From: Chitinophaga jiangningensis
GTDB lineage: Bacteria; Bacteroidota; Bacteroidia; Chitinophagales; Chitinophagaceae
Direction of reading: 5' to 3'
Assembly: GCF_900142605.1 (NCBI RefSeq)
Contig: NZ_FRBL01000001.1
Coordinates: 186,001 to 250,000, forward strand
DNA length: 64,000 nt
Part shown: positions 9,239 through 18,043 of the stretch, one piece after another
Layout: every line of letters starts with the position of its first letter
Position numbering within the stretch: the first letter of the stretch is position 1
Translations under genes and position numbers: made by a program
Notes under the pieces: generated by a model
Told to the model about the DNA's origin: nothing
Database searches by the model: none
The model's input: the letters and a program-made list of their open reading frames with translations, nothing else

Positions 9239-10222
9239 TTAGAAAACGATGGACTTCAGTTTGAGTCCTGCCGTTTCATCCAGTCCGCACATCAGGTTCA
9301 TATTCTGTACAGCCTGACCGGAAGCGCCTTTCACCAGGTTGTCCTCGATCGAATGGATCACCAGCTTCTCTCCCACCTTTTCCAGTTGTATCAGCACTTT
9401 ATTGGTATTCACCACCTGTTTGAGGTCTATCTGCTTTGTGCTCACGTGCGTGAATGGATGACCAGCGTAAAATTCCTGGTACAACTGCACGGCGCCTTCC
9501 AGTGACAGATCGCTCTGCAGATAGGAAGTCACCCAGATACCTCTAGGGAAATCACCTCTTACCGGAACAAAGTTTACATCTGCTGTATATCCAGGCTGCA
9601 GTTGCTGTAAGCTTCGTCGGATTTCTTTAAGGTGTTGGTGTGTTAAAACTTTGTAAGTAGAGATGTTATTTGCTCTCCAGGTAAAGTGCGAAGTTGCCTG
9701 TAAACTCTGCCCCGCACCGGTGGAACCGGTAATACCCGTGGTATGTACTTCTTTCAGCAGTCCTGCTTTTGCAAGCGGCAGGAGTCCTAACTGAATAGCA
9801 GTAGCAAAGCAGCCGGGGTTGGCAATATTTTTCGCTGTTCTAATAGCATCTCTGTTCATTTCGGGAAGACCGTAAACAAACTCCCTTCCTTTAACGCTTT
9901 CGCCTAAACGAAAGTCCTGGCTAAGGTCTACTATTTTCACGTGGTCAGCAATATCATTTGCTTCCACGAACTTTTTGGATTCGCCGTGGCCCAGGCAGAG
10001 GAACATCACATCGATATCGTTGCTCAGTTCGCCGGCAAAGGTCAGTTCGGTTTCCCCCAGGAGGTCGGCGTGTACGGCGTATAACGGGTTACCCGCATTA
10101 CTACGGCTATGTACATACGCAATTTCCACATCCGGGTGGTTCAACAAAAGCCGGATCATTTCGCCACCGGTGTAACCGGCGCCGCCAATGATTCCTGCTT
10201 TTATTTTATTTGAATTGCTCAT
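9239..10222 (-). CDS. argC: N-acyl-gamma-glutamyl-phosphate reductase
   Basis: 327 aa NADPH-dependent reductase of the arginine pathway. The Rossmann motif 'AGIIGGAGYTGGEMIRLL' is at 9-26 and the catalytic cysteine is C138 in 'NPGCFATAI'. 'ITGSTGAGQSL' and 'HQHLKEI' fit the dimerisation/active-site region. The gene follows argG by 3 bp. Confidence 0.96.
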   Translation of the reverse strand: MSNSNKIKAGIIGGAGYTGGEMIRLLLNHPDVEIAYVHSRSNAGNPLYAVHADLLGETELTFAGELSNDIDVMFLCLGHGESKKFVEANDIADHVKIVDLSQDFRLGESVKGREFVYGLPEMNRDAIRTAKNIANPGCFATAIQLGLLPLAKAGLLKEVHTTGITGSTGAGQSLQATSHFTWRANNISTYKVLTHQHLKEIRRSLQQLQPGYTADVNFVPVRGDFPRGIWVTSYLQSDLSLEGAVQLYQEFYAGHPFTHVSTKQIDLKQVVNTNKVLIQLEKVGEKLVIHSIEDNLVKGASGQAVQNMNLMCGLDETAGLKLKSIVF

Positions 10223-10225
10223 TAT

Positions 10226-11419
10226 TTATTTGTTGTCATTTTTTACCTGATGCCAGATCATGGTCTGGTTTCCGAAGATTTTGCTGAAGCCTCTTACATC
10301 ATCGCCTGACCAGCCACTGTTCATTTCACCGTATTTACCAAACTTGCTGCTCATCAGATCGTATGGGCTCTGGATACCGGTCACCTGGAAGCGGTAAGGC
10401 ATCAGGGTTACAAATACCTCGCCGGTTACGTTTTCCTGGGAGTGTTGCAGGAATGCTTCGATGTCGCGCATTACCGGGTCCATGATCTGACCTTCGTGCA
10501 TCCAGTTACCGTAGAACTGCGCCAGTTGGTCTTTCCAGCTCAGCTGCCATTTGGTGAGTACATGTTTTTCCAGGGCGTGGTGTGCTTTCAGGATCACCAT
10601 TGGTGCGGCGGCTTCAAAGCCTACGCGACCTTTAATACCGATGATGGTATCACCCACGTGGATATCGCGGCCGATAGCATAAGCGCCGGCAATTGTTTGC
10701 AGGTACTGAATAGCTTCGGATGGGTGTGCAAATTTTTGATCGTTAACACCGTAGAGTTCTCCTTTTTCGAATACCAGTTTCACCTGCTCTTCACCGTTCT
10801 TGGTGAGCTGCGTAGGCCATGCTGCTTCAGGGAGCATGCCGTTGGAAGTCAGTGTTTCCTTACCGCCTACAGAAGTACCCCAGATACCTTTGTTGATGGA
10901 GTACATGGCTTTTTCGAAGTTTACCTCCACGCCTTTGGATTTCAGGTAGGAAATTTCTTCTTCGCGGCTCAGTTTCATATCACGGATCGGAGTGATGATT
11001 TCCACACCTGGGATCATAATGTGGAATACCATGTCAAAACGAACCTGGTCGTTACCGGCACCGGTAGAACCGTGTGCTACTGCATCTGCACCTACTTCTT
11101 TCACATATTCTGCAATAGCGAGCGCCTGGCTCATACGCTCGGCGGAAACGCTCAGCGGGTAAGTGTTGTTCTTTAGTACATTACCGAAGATCAGGTATTT
11201 TATAACGCCGTCGTAGTAACTGCGGATTGCATTAACGGTTTTATGGCTTTTAACACCAAGGCTGATAGCGCGTTTTTCGATATCCTGTAATTCTTCTTCA
11301 GAAAAACCACCAGTGTTTACAATCACTGAATGCACTTCATAACCTTTTTCCTCGGTCAGATATTTAACGCAATAGGAAGTATCAAGCCCTCCGCTAAATC
11401 CCAGTACTACTTTTTTCAT
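10226..11419 (-). CDS. argG: Argininosuccinate synthase
   Basis: 397 aa, joins citrulline and aspartate using ATP. The N-terminal ATP pyrophosphatase P-loop is 'LGFSGGLDTSYCVKYL' (6-21) and 'AHGSTGAGNDQVRF' binds substrate. It is the second gene of the operon, although its reaction is the penultimate one, so gene order does not follow pathway order. It lies 54 bp downstream of the GNAT gene, the largest gap inside the operon. Confidence 0.96.
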   Translation of the reverse strand: MKKVVLGFSGGLDTSYCVKYLTEEKGYEVHSVIVNTGGFSEEELQDIEKRAISLGVKSHKTVNAIRSYYDGVIKYLIFGNVLKNNTYPLSVSAERMSQALAIAEYVKEVGADAVAHGSTGAGNDQVRFDMVFHIMIPGVEIITPIRDMKLSREEEISYLKSKGVEVNFEKAMYSINKGIWGTSVGGKETLTSNGMLPEAAWPTQLTKNGEEQVKLVFEKGELYGVNDQKFAHPSEAIQYLQTIAGAYAIGRDIHVGDTIIGIKGRVGFEAAAPMVILKAHHALEKHVLTKWQLSWKDQLAQFYGNWMHEGQIMDPVMRDIEAFLQHSQENVTGEVFVTLMPYRFQVTGIQSPYDLMSSKFGKYGEMNSGWSGDDVRGFSKIFGNQTMIWHQVKNDNK

Positions 11420-11473
11420 TATAACAACGTTTTATTCAGATATACAATAGTTTGCTTTTGTGTAAGGTACCTC

Positions 11474-12265
11474 TCAGAAGAAGAACAGGAATTTCTTTTT
11501 GGTTCCTGCGGCACCGCCTTCTTTTTTGCTGTTCAGCAGCACAAATCTTTTGAAGCGCAGCCAGCGTTCGTACAGCTTGATATTGCCTTTGAAGCGACGG
11601 CGGCGCCTTTCGTGGTGTATGCGGCCGTTGGCGGCTACAGACATTTTCATTTTCTCCATTTCGGCTTCGGCAGCCGCTGCTTCTGCTTTTGCAGCCATGG
11701 CTTTCTCTTCCGCTTCCTTCAGCTTTTCGGTAGGATCATACAGCATAGCCGTGCACAAACAGTTCTTACGGTTTTTCGCTGTAAGAATATCAAAATTCAC
11801 GCAACTGCGGCATCCTTTCCAGAATTCTTCATCATCTGTTAACTCAGAATAGGTAACGGGCTCATAGCCCAGCTCCGAGTTAATTTTCATCACCGCGAGG
11901 CCGGTGGTCAAACCAAATATTTTAGAATCAGGATATTTCTGACGGGAGAGTTCGAAAATTTTCTTCTTAATCGATTTAGCTACGCCATGTCCACGAAAAG
12001 CCGGATTCACGATCAGACCGGAGTTAGCAACAAATTTATCATGGCCCCAGGCTTCTATATAGCAAAACCCAACCCAATCGCCTTTGTCTGTAACTGCAAT
12101 CACAGCCTTGCCTTCCTGCATCTTCAGTTCTACATAAGCCGGGGAACGCTTCGCTATTCCGGTACCACGAGCTTTTGCAGAAGATTCCATCTCATCGGTG
12201 ATGGTCTTTGAATAGTGTATATCGTCAGGAGTGGCTACCCTAACGATTATATGCTGATTTTCCAA
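11474..12265 (-). CDS. GNAT acyltransferase with Cys4 motif, candidate first enzyme of arginine synthesis
   Basis: 263 aa. Residues about 6-145 form a GNAT fold with the acyl-CoA pyrophosphate loop 'FRGHGVAKSIKKK' (91-103). A cysteine cluster follows (C152, C155, C169, C171; C-x2-C-x13-C-x-C), resembling a zinc site, then an Ala/Glu/Lys-rich helix (about 178-210) and a very basic, Phe-rich tail. No argA or argJ is present in the window, so this first gene is a good candidate for the acylglutamate synthase; that is inference. Arg/Lys density in the tail could also suit protein or RNA binding. Confidence 0.7.
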   Translation of the reverse strand: MENQHIIVRVATPDDIHYSKTITDEMESSAKARGTGIAKRSPAYVELKMQEGKAVIAVTDKGDWVGFCYIEAWGHDKFVANSGLIVNPAFRGHGVAKSIKKKIFELSRQKYPDSKIFGLTTGLAVMKINSELGYEPVTYSELTDDEEFWKGCRSCVNFDILTAKNRKNCLCTAMLYDPTEKLKEAEEKAMAAKAEAAAAEAEMEKMKMSVAANGRIHHERRRRRFKGNIKLYERWLRFKRFVLLNSKKEGGAAGTKKKFLFFF

Positions 12266-12295
12266 CTTTTAAAATTGAAATCGTGAATCAATAAA

Positions 12296-12427
12296 CTACG
12301 TTGAATGCTTTCCATTGCTGGAAAAAATAATAAACACCTTATGATTGGGAATCATGGTGCGACAGCGAGTCAGGTATGACGGAGCGCTATCAAATTCTAG
12401 GTCGTCGGGAAAGGTATCTAAAGACAT
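12296..12427 (-). CDS. Possible 43-codon leader ORF of the arginine operon
   Basis: A small open frame starts at an ATG at 12427 and ends with TAG 31 bp upstream of the GNAT start. The predicted peptide begins MSLDTFPDDLEF and contains 'LTRCR' near the middle. I recognise no family. It could be a genuine small protein, a regulatory leader peptide or chance; two Arg codons in three positions are the only hint at arginine sensing. Confidence 0.3.
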   Translation of the reverse strand: MSLDTFPDDLEFDSAPSYLTRCRTMIPNHKVFIIFSSNGKHST

Positions 12428-12560
12428 TGAACCCAACAGAATATACCCCTTTATTTAAAGCGGGATGATATGCGGAGATGTTGGTATGAGTTGCGGTTTT
12501 TTCCAACTTCAGTTCAGCGTTAAATTGTTATAAATATTGTCTTTAGTTTTAGATTATCGG

Positions 12561-12568
12561 CAAAGTTA
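12561..12568 (-). promoter_or_regulatory. Likely -7 element of the arginine operon; long leader
   Basis: On the minus strand this reads TAACTTTG, matching the Bacteroidota TAnnTTTG motif, with a TTGG about 22 bp further upstream as a possible -33 element. If used, the leader before the GNAT gene is about 285 nt. The gap 12266-12696 otherwise holds only the small ORF at 12296-12427 and the fucosidase terminator. I could not identify a known riboswitch in it. Confidence 0.5.
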
Positions 12569-12637
12569 TAACATTATAATTTTAATTGGTCCAATTTTTT
12601 TTCCGCCGGATCAAATTTTTTCAAGCCCTTAACAGAA

Positions 12638-12676
12638 AATGCCCCTGCTGCCAACTTCTCAGGCAACAGAGGCATT
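12638..12676 (-). terminator. Terminator of the GH29 fucosidase gene
   Basis: A 15-bp stem with two mismatches (AATGCC-CCTGCTGCC against GGCAACAG-AGGCATT) lies 21 bp beyond the stop codon, followed on the minus strand by a short T-run. Confidence 0.75.
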
Positions 12677-12696
12677 ACAGATATGATATTTATTTA

Positions 12697-14727
12697 CTAT
12701 CTGGTGATAATTCCTAATTCGGCTACACTTACCTTTTTATCTCCCTCTGCCGCAGGTCTGGTAGCCACCAGCTTGATATAGCGCGCCTTTACAGGACTGA
12801 AAGTGATGCTTTGCTGCACCGGGTTGTTTTTAATATTGGCAAACATGCCCGCGGCCGCTTTCGTCCAGGCCTTTCCATCGCCACTGGTATAAAACTCATA
12901 CCCATAGATTACACCACCGGTATGCGCATTTGTCACGGGAGTGTAAGTAAAACCCTTGAGCGTCAGCGCTTCAGAGAGGTCTACCACCAGCTCCTGCGGA
13001 TAGCCCGCCTCACTCACCCACGCAGTGCCGGCTTGGCCGTCGATTGCCCTGGCTGCCGCCGCCGGCTGCACCGTCCATTTGGCCGGTGCCACATCGTAAC
13101 CCACACTGGTAACGGCACTGCGCTCCGTTTTGCCATTCTCGGTGTGGATAGACACTGCTTTTACCACGCCACCACTTGGCAACGCGATCACCTCACCCAT
13201 TTTGTAAAGGTTGGATTTGGTTCCCGGCGTGCTGCCATCGGTGGTATAATAAATATGCTGGTCCACTGTAGCGTTTGCAACAATAACATCTCCCTTATTA
13301 TTACGCTGTAATACCGGCTGGGTAACCAGTACTGGCGCCAGGTACAGCCCCACCTCCCGAATCACCGGGCAGGCTTTGGCATCCAGAATGTTTACCCGCA
13401 CCTGTGTGGTGGTGAGCTTCGGCAGTTCCAGTATTCTTTTATGGCCGATGGTAGAAGCCTTTGCCACTTCGCGGAATTGGCCGTTCTCCAATATTTCCAC
13501 GGAAAAAGCCTTCACGCGCTGACCCAGTTTCAGGTATTCTTCCAGGCCAATCCGGTTGAACGTAACCGGCTGTTTGAACGTGAGTGTGAAAGAAGCGCTG
13601 GTCACGTTGTCCGGCGTAGCCCAGTAGGTGTCAGGGTTTCCATCGTTGAGGTGACTCACTTTCACGGCACTGTTGCCGCTGCGTGTAACGCTGGCCGTAG
13701 CCACGCCTTTACGGGCCAGATTGTTTTTAAAAGTGGCATCCAGCACGCGCCGAAGCTCCATCAGTCGGGTGGAGTCGTTTTTATGGATAACCCCATCGCG
13801 ACTCACCGGCACATTCAGGATCAGGTTACCGTTGCGGCCCACGGAGCCATAGTAGATTTTCAGCAGGTCCTGCAGGGATTTCACTTTATCATCGGTATCC
13901 GGACTATAAAACCATCCCGGGCGGATACTTACATCACATTCTGCGGGCACCCAGGCCTCACCGTCTTCCACACCTTCGTTGAGCTGTTGCTGTGGCGGCG
14001 CTGCTTTACCCGGACCATAGCCCTTTATATTTAAGGTGCTCCAGTTAGTCGTACCGGCGATACCGTTTTCGTTGCCTACCCAGCGGCAGCCAGGCCCCAC
14101 GTCGCTAAAGATAACAGCGTTAGGCTGCAGCTTATGTACGGTATTATTAAATAGTTCGAAGTCGTATTGCTGGGGTTTGGTGCCGTCGTTGGCGCCATCA
14201 AACCATTGTTCAAACACAGGGCCGTAGTTGCTGAGCACTTCGGTGAGGGTATTTACGAATGTCTGGTTGTATTGCGGTGTACCATAATCAGGATGGTTGC
14301 GGTCCCACGGTGACAAATACACGCCGAACTTCAGGCCATACTCCTTACATGCGGCAGAGAGTTCCTTCAGGATATCTCCTTTATACATACTTTCTCTGAC
14401 CGTATGCGTACTGTATTTACTGGGCCACAGGCAGAAGCCATCGTGGTGTTTGGCGGTGAGCACAATACCTTTCATGCCGGCGAGTTTGGCCGTGCGAGCC
14501 CACTGGCGGGCATCTACGTGAGTAGGATTGAATACTTTCGGGTCCTCGTCGCCATGCCCCCATTCCTTATTGGTAAAGGTGTTAGGGCCGAAATGGATAA
14601 ACATGTAGTATTCCATGTCGTTCCACTCCAGCTGAGATTTGGACGGTAAGGCGCCGTAAGGCTTAATTTCCTGAGCCATTGCCATGTTGCAGGCTAGCAG
14701 TCCTGCAAGTATTGGTGTAATTTTCAT
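12697..14727 (-). CDS. GH29 alpha-L-fucosidase with discoidin and CHB_HEX-type modules
   Basis: 676 aa, secreted or periplasmic (signal peptide 1-19, ending AMAQ). Residues 25-330 form the GH29 barrel with 'MFIHFGPNTFTNKEWGHGDE', 'TAKHHDGFCLWPS' and the nucleophile D177 in 'QWFDGAND'. A discoidin (F5/8 C) module follows (about 340-455), then a chitobiase C-terminal-like module with 'IYYTTDGSTPG' (about 480-545) and a second discoidin module (about 560-670). It removes alpha-linked fucose from glycans. It is divergent from the GH109 gene, suggesting joint use on fucosylated, GalNAc-bearing glycans. Confidence 0.92.
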   Translation of the reverse strand: MKITPILAGLLACNMAMAQEIKPYGALPSKSQLEWNDMEYYMFIHFGPNTFTNKEWGHGDEDPKVFNPTHVDARQWARTAKLAGMKGIVLTAKHHDGFCLWPSKYSTHTVRESMYKGDILKELSAACKEYGLKFGVYLSPWDRNHPDYGTPQYNQTFVNTLTEVLSNYGPVFEQWFDGANDGTKPQQYDFELFNNTVHKLQPNAVIFSDVGPGCRWVGNENGIAGTTNWSTLNIKGYGPGKAAPPQQQLNEGVEDGEAWVPAECDVSIRPGWFYSPDTDDKVKSLQDLLKIYYGSVGRNGNLILNVPVSRDGVIHKNDSTRLMELRRVLDATFKNNLARKGVATASVTRSGNSAVKVSHLNDGNPDTYWATPDNVTSASFTLTFKQPVTFNRIGLEEYLKLGQRVKAFSVEILENGQFREVAKASTIGHKRILELPKLTTTQVRVNILDAKACPVIREVGLYLAPVLVTQPVLQRNNKGDVIVANATVDQHIYYTTDGSTPGTKSNLYKMGEVIALPSGGVVKAVSIHTENGKTERSAVTSVGYDVAPAKWTVQPAAAARAIDGQAGTAWVSEAGYPQELVVDLSEALTLKGFTYTPVTNAHTGGVIYGYEFYTSGDGKAWTKAAAGMFANIKNNPVQQSITFSPVKARYIKLVATRPAAEGDKKVSVAELGIITR

Positions 14728-15000
14728 GGATCACTGTTTGATTAGGTCGCTGGCGAAGATAAGGCAGATATCCCTGCGGCAGCTAAAGGTAATTTAGCTA
14801 TTTCTAATCCTAAATTAGCATTATGAGGAACGGTTTGTATCATTTCGCTTATCCATCGATTGCAAAACCAGTGCGGGTTTGCAGACCGTTTATCACAAAA
14901 ATGTAAGAAAATTGTTGTGCTACATTACTTTGCTTCATCTTATTTTATAAATTTAGCCTCTTCTGAACGTATTATTATACGCTATTTAAACAACTGAACA

Positions 15001-16398
15001 ATGATGAAACAACCACTGCATCGCAGAAGTTTTCTCAAAAACACCGCAGCAGCAGGTATTGGCCTGTCTATGCTGGGTTCTTCTGCAAAGCTTTTTGCAA
15101 ATGAAAAAAAACCTAAAGTAAGAATTGGTCTGATTGGCGTGGGAGCCCGTGGACTGAGCCATCTGGACCTCGCACTTCGCAGAGAAGACGTGGATTTGGT
15201 TGCCTTTGCAGATCCGGATACTGCTTACACGGTGCCAAAAGCAAGGGATATGATCACCAAAGCTTACGGTGCAAAACGTAAAGTGGCTGAATACACCAAC
15301 GGTCCGGAAGATTTCCGCAACATGCTGAAACGTGATGACATCGACGCTGTGATCATTGCGACCCCATGGGAATGGCATTCCATCATGGCTATTGCAGCTA
15401 TGAAAGCAGGCAAGATCCCTGCGGTGGAAGTGTGTGGTGCTTCTGACATCCAGGAGTGCTGGGAGCTGGTAAATACCAGCGAAGAAACAGGTATACCTGT
15501 ATTTGGAATGGAAAACGTGTGCTACCGTCGCGATGTGATGGCAGTGCTGCAAATGGTGCGTGAAGGTCTGTTCGGTGAAATCACTCACCTGCAGGGTGGC
15601 TATCAGCACGACTTACGCGCTGTTAAATTCAACAACGGTAAACAATATTATGGTGGTGGTGTGGAGTTTGGCGAAAATGCACTGTCAGAAGCCAAATGGA
15701 GAACTAACCACTCTGTACACCGCAATGCGGACCTCTACCCTTCCCATGGTCTGGGTCCTATCTGCAATGCGATCAACATCAACCGCGGTAACCGTTTGCT
15801 GTCGCTCACTTCCGTGGCAACAAAATCCCGTGGCCTGCACAAATACATTGTGGATAACAGCAGCGAAAGTCATCCAAACGCGAAGGTGAAATTCAAACTG
15901 GGTGATATCGTATCTACCCTGATCACCACTAACAATGGCGAAACAATTATGCTGAGCCACGATACAAACAGCCCGCGTCCTTACTCTCTGAACTTCCGCG
16001 TGCAGGGTACCAATGGCCTGTGGATGGATGATCAGAAACAGATTTACATCGAAAAACTGAGCCCTAAGCATGATGTTTGGGAAAGCACCGGCAAGCCGGA
16101 TGATCCTGCATCTTACTACGGTAAGTACGATCATCCGCTGTGGAAACGCTATGCGAAAGATGCTGCCGGCGCTGGCCACGGTGGTATGGACTGGTTTGTA
16201 ATGAACTCTTTTGTAGAAAGTATCAAACGCGGTGCGCCATTCGCACTGGATGTATATGATATGGCTACCTGGTACGCCATCACGCCACTCTCTGAGCAGT
16301 CTATCCTCGAAGGTGGTGGTGTACAGTACATCCCTGATTTCACCCGCGGCCGCTGGATGAACAGGAAACCGATCTTTGCATTAGACGATCAGTATTAA
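15001..16398 (+). CDS. GH109-type alpha-N-acetylgalactosaminidase (Gfo/Idh/MocA fold)
   Basis: 465 aa with a twin-arginine-type leader ('RRSFLKN', 8-14, then a hydrophobic run), as expected for a protein exported with bound NAD. The Rossmann motif 'IGLIGVGARG' is at about 40-49. 'GVEFGENALSEAKWRTNHSVHRNADLY' and 'YPSHGLGP' (H249 as the likely catalytic base) are typical of GH109 enzymes, which remove terminal alpha-GalNAc through an NAD-assisted elimination. A general Gfo/Idh/MocA oxidoreductase is the alternative. The divergent GH29 fucosidase supports a glycan role, for example on blood-group-A-like structures. Confidence 0.85.
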   Translation: MMKQPLHRRSFLKNTAAAGIGLSMLGSSAKLFANEKKPKVRIGLIGVGARGLSHLDLALRREDVDLVAFADPDTAYTVPKARDMITKAYGAKRKVAEYTNGPEDFRNMLKRDDIDAVIIATPWEWHSIMAIAAMKAGKIPAVEVCGASDIQECWELVNTSEETGIPVFGMENVCYRRDVMAVLQMVREGLFGEITHLQGGYQHDLRAVKFNNGKQYYGGGVEFGENALSEAKWRTNHSVHRNADLYPSHGLGPICNAININRGNRLLSLTSVATKSRGLHKYIVDNSSESHPNAKVKFKLGDIVSTLITTNNGETIMLSHDTNSPRPYSLNFRVQGTNGLWMDDQKQIYIEKLSPKHDVWESTGKPDDPASYYGKYDHPLWKRYAKDAAGAGHGGMDWFVMNSFVESIKRGAPFALDVYDMATWYAITPLSEQSILEGGGVQYIPDFTRGRWMNRKPIFALDDQY

Positions 16399-16424
16399 TA
16401 GAATTGATATAAAGTACTAACGGG

Positions 16425-16456
16425 AAACGGCCGGTGGAGTGATCCGCCGGCCGTTT
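16425..16456. terminator. Bidirectional terminator between GH109 and hipT genes
   Basis: A 10-bp perfect stem (AAACGGCCGG / CCGGCCGTTT) with a 12-nt loop sits between two convergent genes, 26 bp after the GH109 stop and 3 bp before the hipT stop. Confidence 0.85.
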
Positions 16457-16459
16457 GAA

Positions 16460-17413
16460 TTAGGAGGAGAGAATGGCCCACCTTTGCGCTAGTAAAGCCT
16501 GATAAAGCTTTTTATTTTGGTGAGATAAGAATGACTCATTGATGAAGGAAAATGCGGCAGGAATGTATTTTGCAAATGCTGAAAATCGACTCTCTATTTG
16601 TCTTTCAGTAAGCCCTAAATTTTGCCCAAACACCATGAAATCTTTTCGTTTAATTCTTCTTTTCTTAGCATTCAGCGTAAGTGCCAGCTCCTCTGTATCT
16701 TCAGGATTTACGATAGTTGCGTTCAACAAATCGTACGCAGGTGCTAATTCCCAAAGTGATTTCTCTTTCGACAAAAAGGAAAAATTTTTCAGGTGCATAT
16801 CATTATTGCCTGTAAGAAAACAAAAAAGAACCAATTGAAAATATTCAGCAAGATTCAGCAGTGGGCTATCTGTATATTCCTTGATTGCCTTTCCGATTTT
16901 CTCCATAGATCCTACATATTTATCATAGGCATCCAACACCTGAAACATATCTAGCATGTGCAGTTTCTCCCCTCTTAGTGTTCGATCCATCCTTTTTGTT
17001 AAATATCCAAGTTCCCCTGATTGTAATCTCACCAATGTACTATCTGCAGTATCTAATTTAAATATCTCTTTTGCCATTAACATTGTAAGATGTTCATTTT
17101 CCGGCATCTGGCTGTAACTAACACTTGGGGGCTTAAAAATATAGTGTCCGCCTAGTACACCTATAATTGTCAGCCTGTTCTCTACCTGATTATTTACTGC
17201 TTCTTTTACCACTTCCAACGACAATTTCGGCTGAACACCAGGAACTGTTTCTCCTTTTAGCACTATCTGATTAGCCAAAGCTGTGATATCCTCAATAGAG
17301 TAAGGCAAAAGAGGTGGCACCTCTGTACCAAAAAATTTTCGGCTACAGTGACTATGGTAGTCTTTTTCCCCACTTAATAAGGGTTTGTAGCAATAAAGAC
17401 ATTTATTATTCAT
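16460..17413 (-). CDS. hipT: HipT/HipA-like serine/threonine kinase toxin
   Basis: 317 aa, shorter than full HipA (about 440) because the N-subdomain is encoded separately upstream. It begins with a possible zinc site (C5-x2-C8-x11-H20-x-H22-C23). The ATP loop is 'PGVQPKLSL' (58-66) with a single serine S65 in the position where HipT proteins autophosphorylate. Catalytic residues are D205 and N210 in 'GNNDMHLKNFS', and D228 in 'PAYDLL' binds metal. All are intact, so an active kinase is expected. Known HipT phosphorylates an aminoacyl-tRNA synthetase; the target here is unknown. It overlaps hipS by 8 bp. Confidence 0.87.
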   Translation of the reverse strand: MNNKCLYCYKPLLSGEKDYHSHCSRKFFGTEVPPLLPYSIEDITALANQIVLKGETVPGVQPKLSLEVVKEAVNNQVENRLTIIGVLGGHYIFKPPSVSYSQMPENEHLTMLMAKEIFKLDTADSTLVRLQSGELGYLTKRMDRTLRGEKLHMLDMFQVLDAYDKYVGSMEKIGKAIKEYTDSPLLNLAEYFQLVLFCFLTGNNDMHLKNFSFLSKEKSLWELAPAYDLLNATIVNPEDTEELALTLNAKKRRIKRKDFMVFGQNLGLTERQIESRFSAFAKYIPAAFSFINESFLSHQNKKLYQALLAQRWAILSS

Positions 17414-17741
17414 AATGTTGATCCATTGGAATTACACTTACAGCACCAATACAATCTCTGCAACAGACTAATAACAAACCCATTTTATCATTCCTATTTA
17501 GCTTCCAGTTTTTTGAGGCAATATTTAATAACCATCCTTCAGGAATAAGGCCCTCAAAAAATGGGAATAAGCGCCTATCCACAAAAGGCAATATTCTGAC
17601 AGGCATAGTGAAAGTTAAAAATTCTGTCGGATGATTCTTGACATATTCCGGCGTATATTCAAAAATATAATCGCCATCATCTGTTTCTGTGAGAAACCCA
17701 GCCTCAAAAGTTTTATATAGAATTTTTGCTTTTCTCATCAT
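17406..17741 (-). CDS. hipS: HipS-like small antitoxin (HipA N-subdomain)
   Basis: 111 aa matching the N-terminal subdomain of HipA ('GDYIFEYTPEYV', 'RILPFVDRRLFPFFEGLIPEGW'). In HipBST systems this piece is a separate protein that neutralises the kinase. The ATG at 17741 overlaps the hipB stop (TGATG), which supports translational coupling; a TTG one codon upstream is less likely. Its toxin partner starts before its own stop codon. Confidence 0.85.
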   Translation of the reverse strand: MMRKAKILYKTFEAGFLTETDDGDYIFEYTPEYVKNHPTEFLTFTMPVRILPFVDRRLFPFFEGLIPEGWLLNIASKNWKLNRNDKMGLLLVCCRDCIGAVSVIPMDQHYE

Positions 17742-17962
17742 CAATTTTTTTCAGTGTGTTTTATGTCTTTAATGCCTATCGGAGCAAGGATATGACCGAA
17801 CATATTCAGTACCTGGTTTACTTTATCTAATTGAAGATCTGTTTTTCCCTGTTCTATTTTGCGGATTACAGTAAGCGCCACGCCCGCTAATGATGCAAAC
17901 TCTATCTGAGTAAGGTTTGCCTTTTTGCGCCTTCTTTTAACGAAATCAGATAAAGACTCCAT
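17741..17962 (-). CDS. hipB: HipB-like XRE-family DNA-binding antitoxin
   Basis: 73 aa from the ATG at 17962 (an in-frame start at 18013 would place the operators inside the gene and lacks family support). It contains a helix-turn-helix: 'LTQIEFASLAGVALTVIRKIEQGKTDLQLDKVNQVLNMFG'. It should bind the repeats just upstream and repress the operon. It is the first gene of the hipB-hipS-hipT unit, all three overlapping. Confidence 0.87.
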   Translation of the reverse strand: MESLSDFVKRRRKKANLTQIEFASLAGVALTVIRKIEQGKTDLQLDKVNQVLNMFGHILAPIGIKDIKHTEKN

Positions 17963-17985
17963 TTTATATCGATTTACATATAAAT
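17963..17985. promoter_or_regulatory. HipB operator-like repeat 1
   Basis: A 23-bp site with inverted 7-bp arms TTTATAT and ATATAAA separated by 8 bp, directly abutting the hipB start codon. It is 21/23 identical to the site at 18044-18066. Confidence 0.7.
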
Positions 17986-18002
17986 ATACTAATAAAACAA
18001 AA

Positions 18003-18025
18003 ACTATATGCAAATCAGTATAAAT
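18003..18025 (-). promoter_or_regulatory. HipB operator-like repeat 2 (degenerate, inverted)
   Basis: Read on the minus strand, this 22-23 bp stretch matches the outer sites with about five differences. Its centre lies about 40 bp from the centres of both neighbouring sites. Confidence 0.5.
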
Positions 18026-18043
18026 TTTACTTAGTCAACGAAT

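Noticed and set aside
15001..16398. Ordinary sugar dehydrogenase of the Gfo/Idh/MocA family
   Set aside because: The Tat-type leader, YPSHGLGP motif and divergent fucosidase fit GH109 better, though this is not proven.
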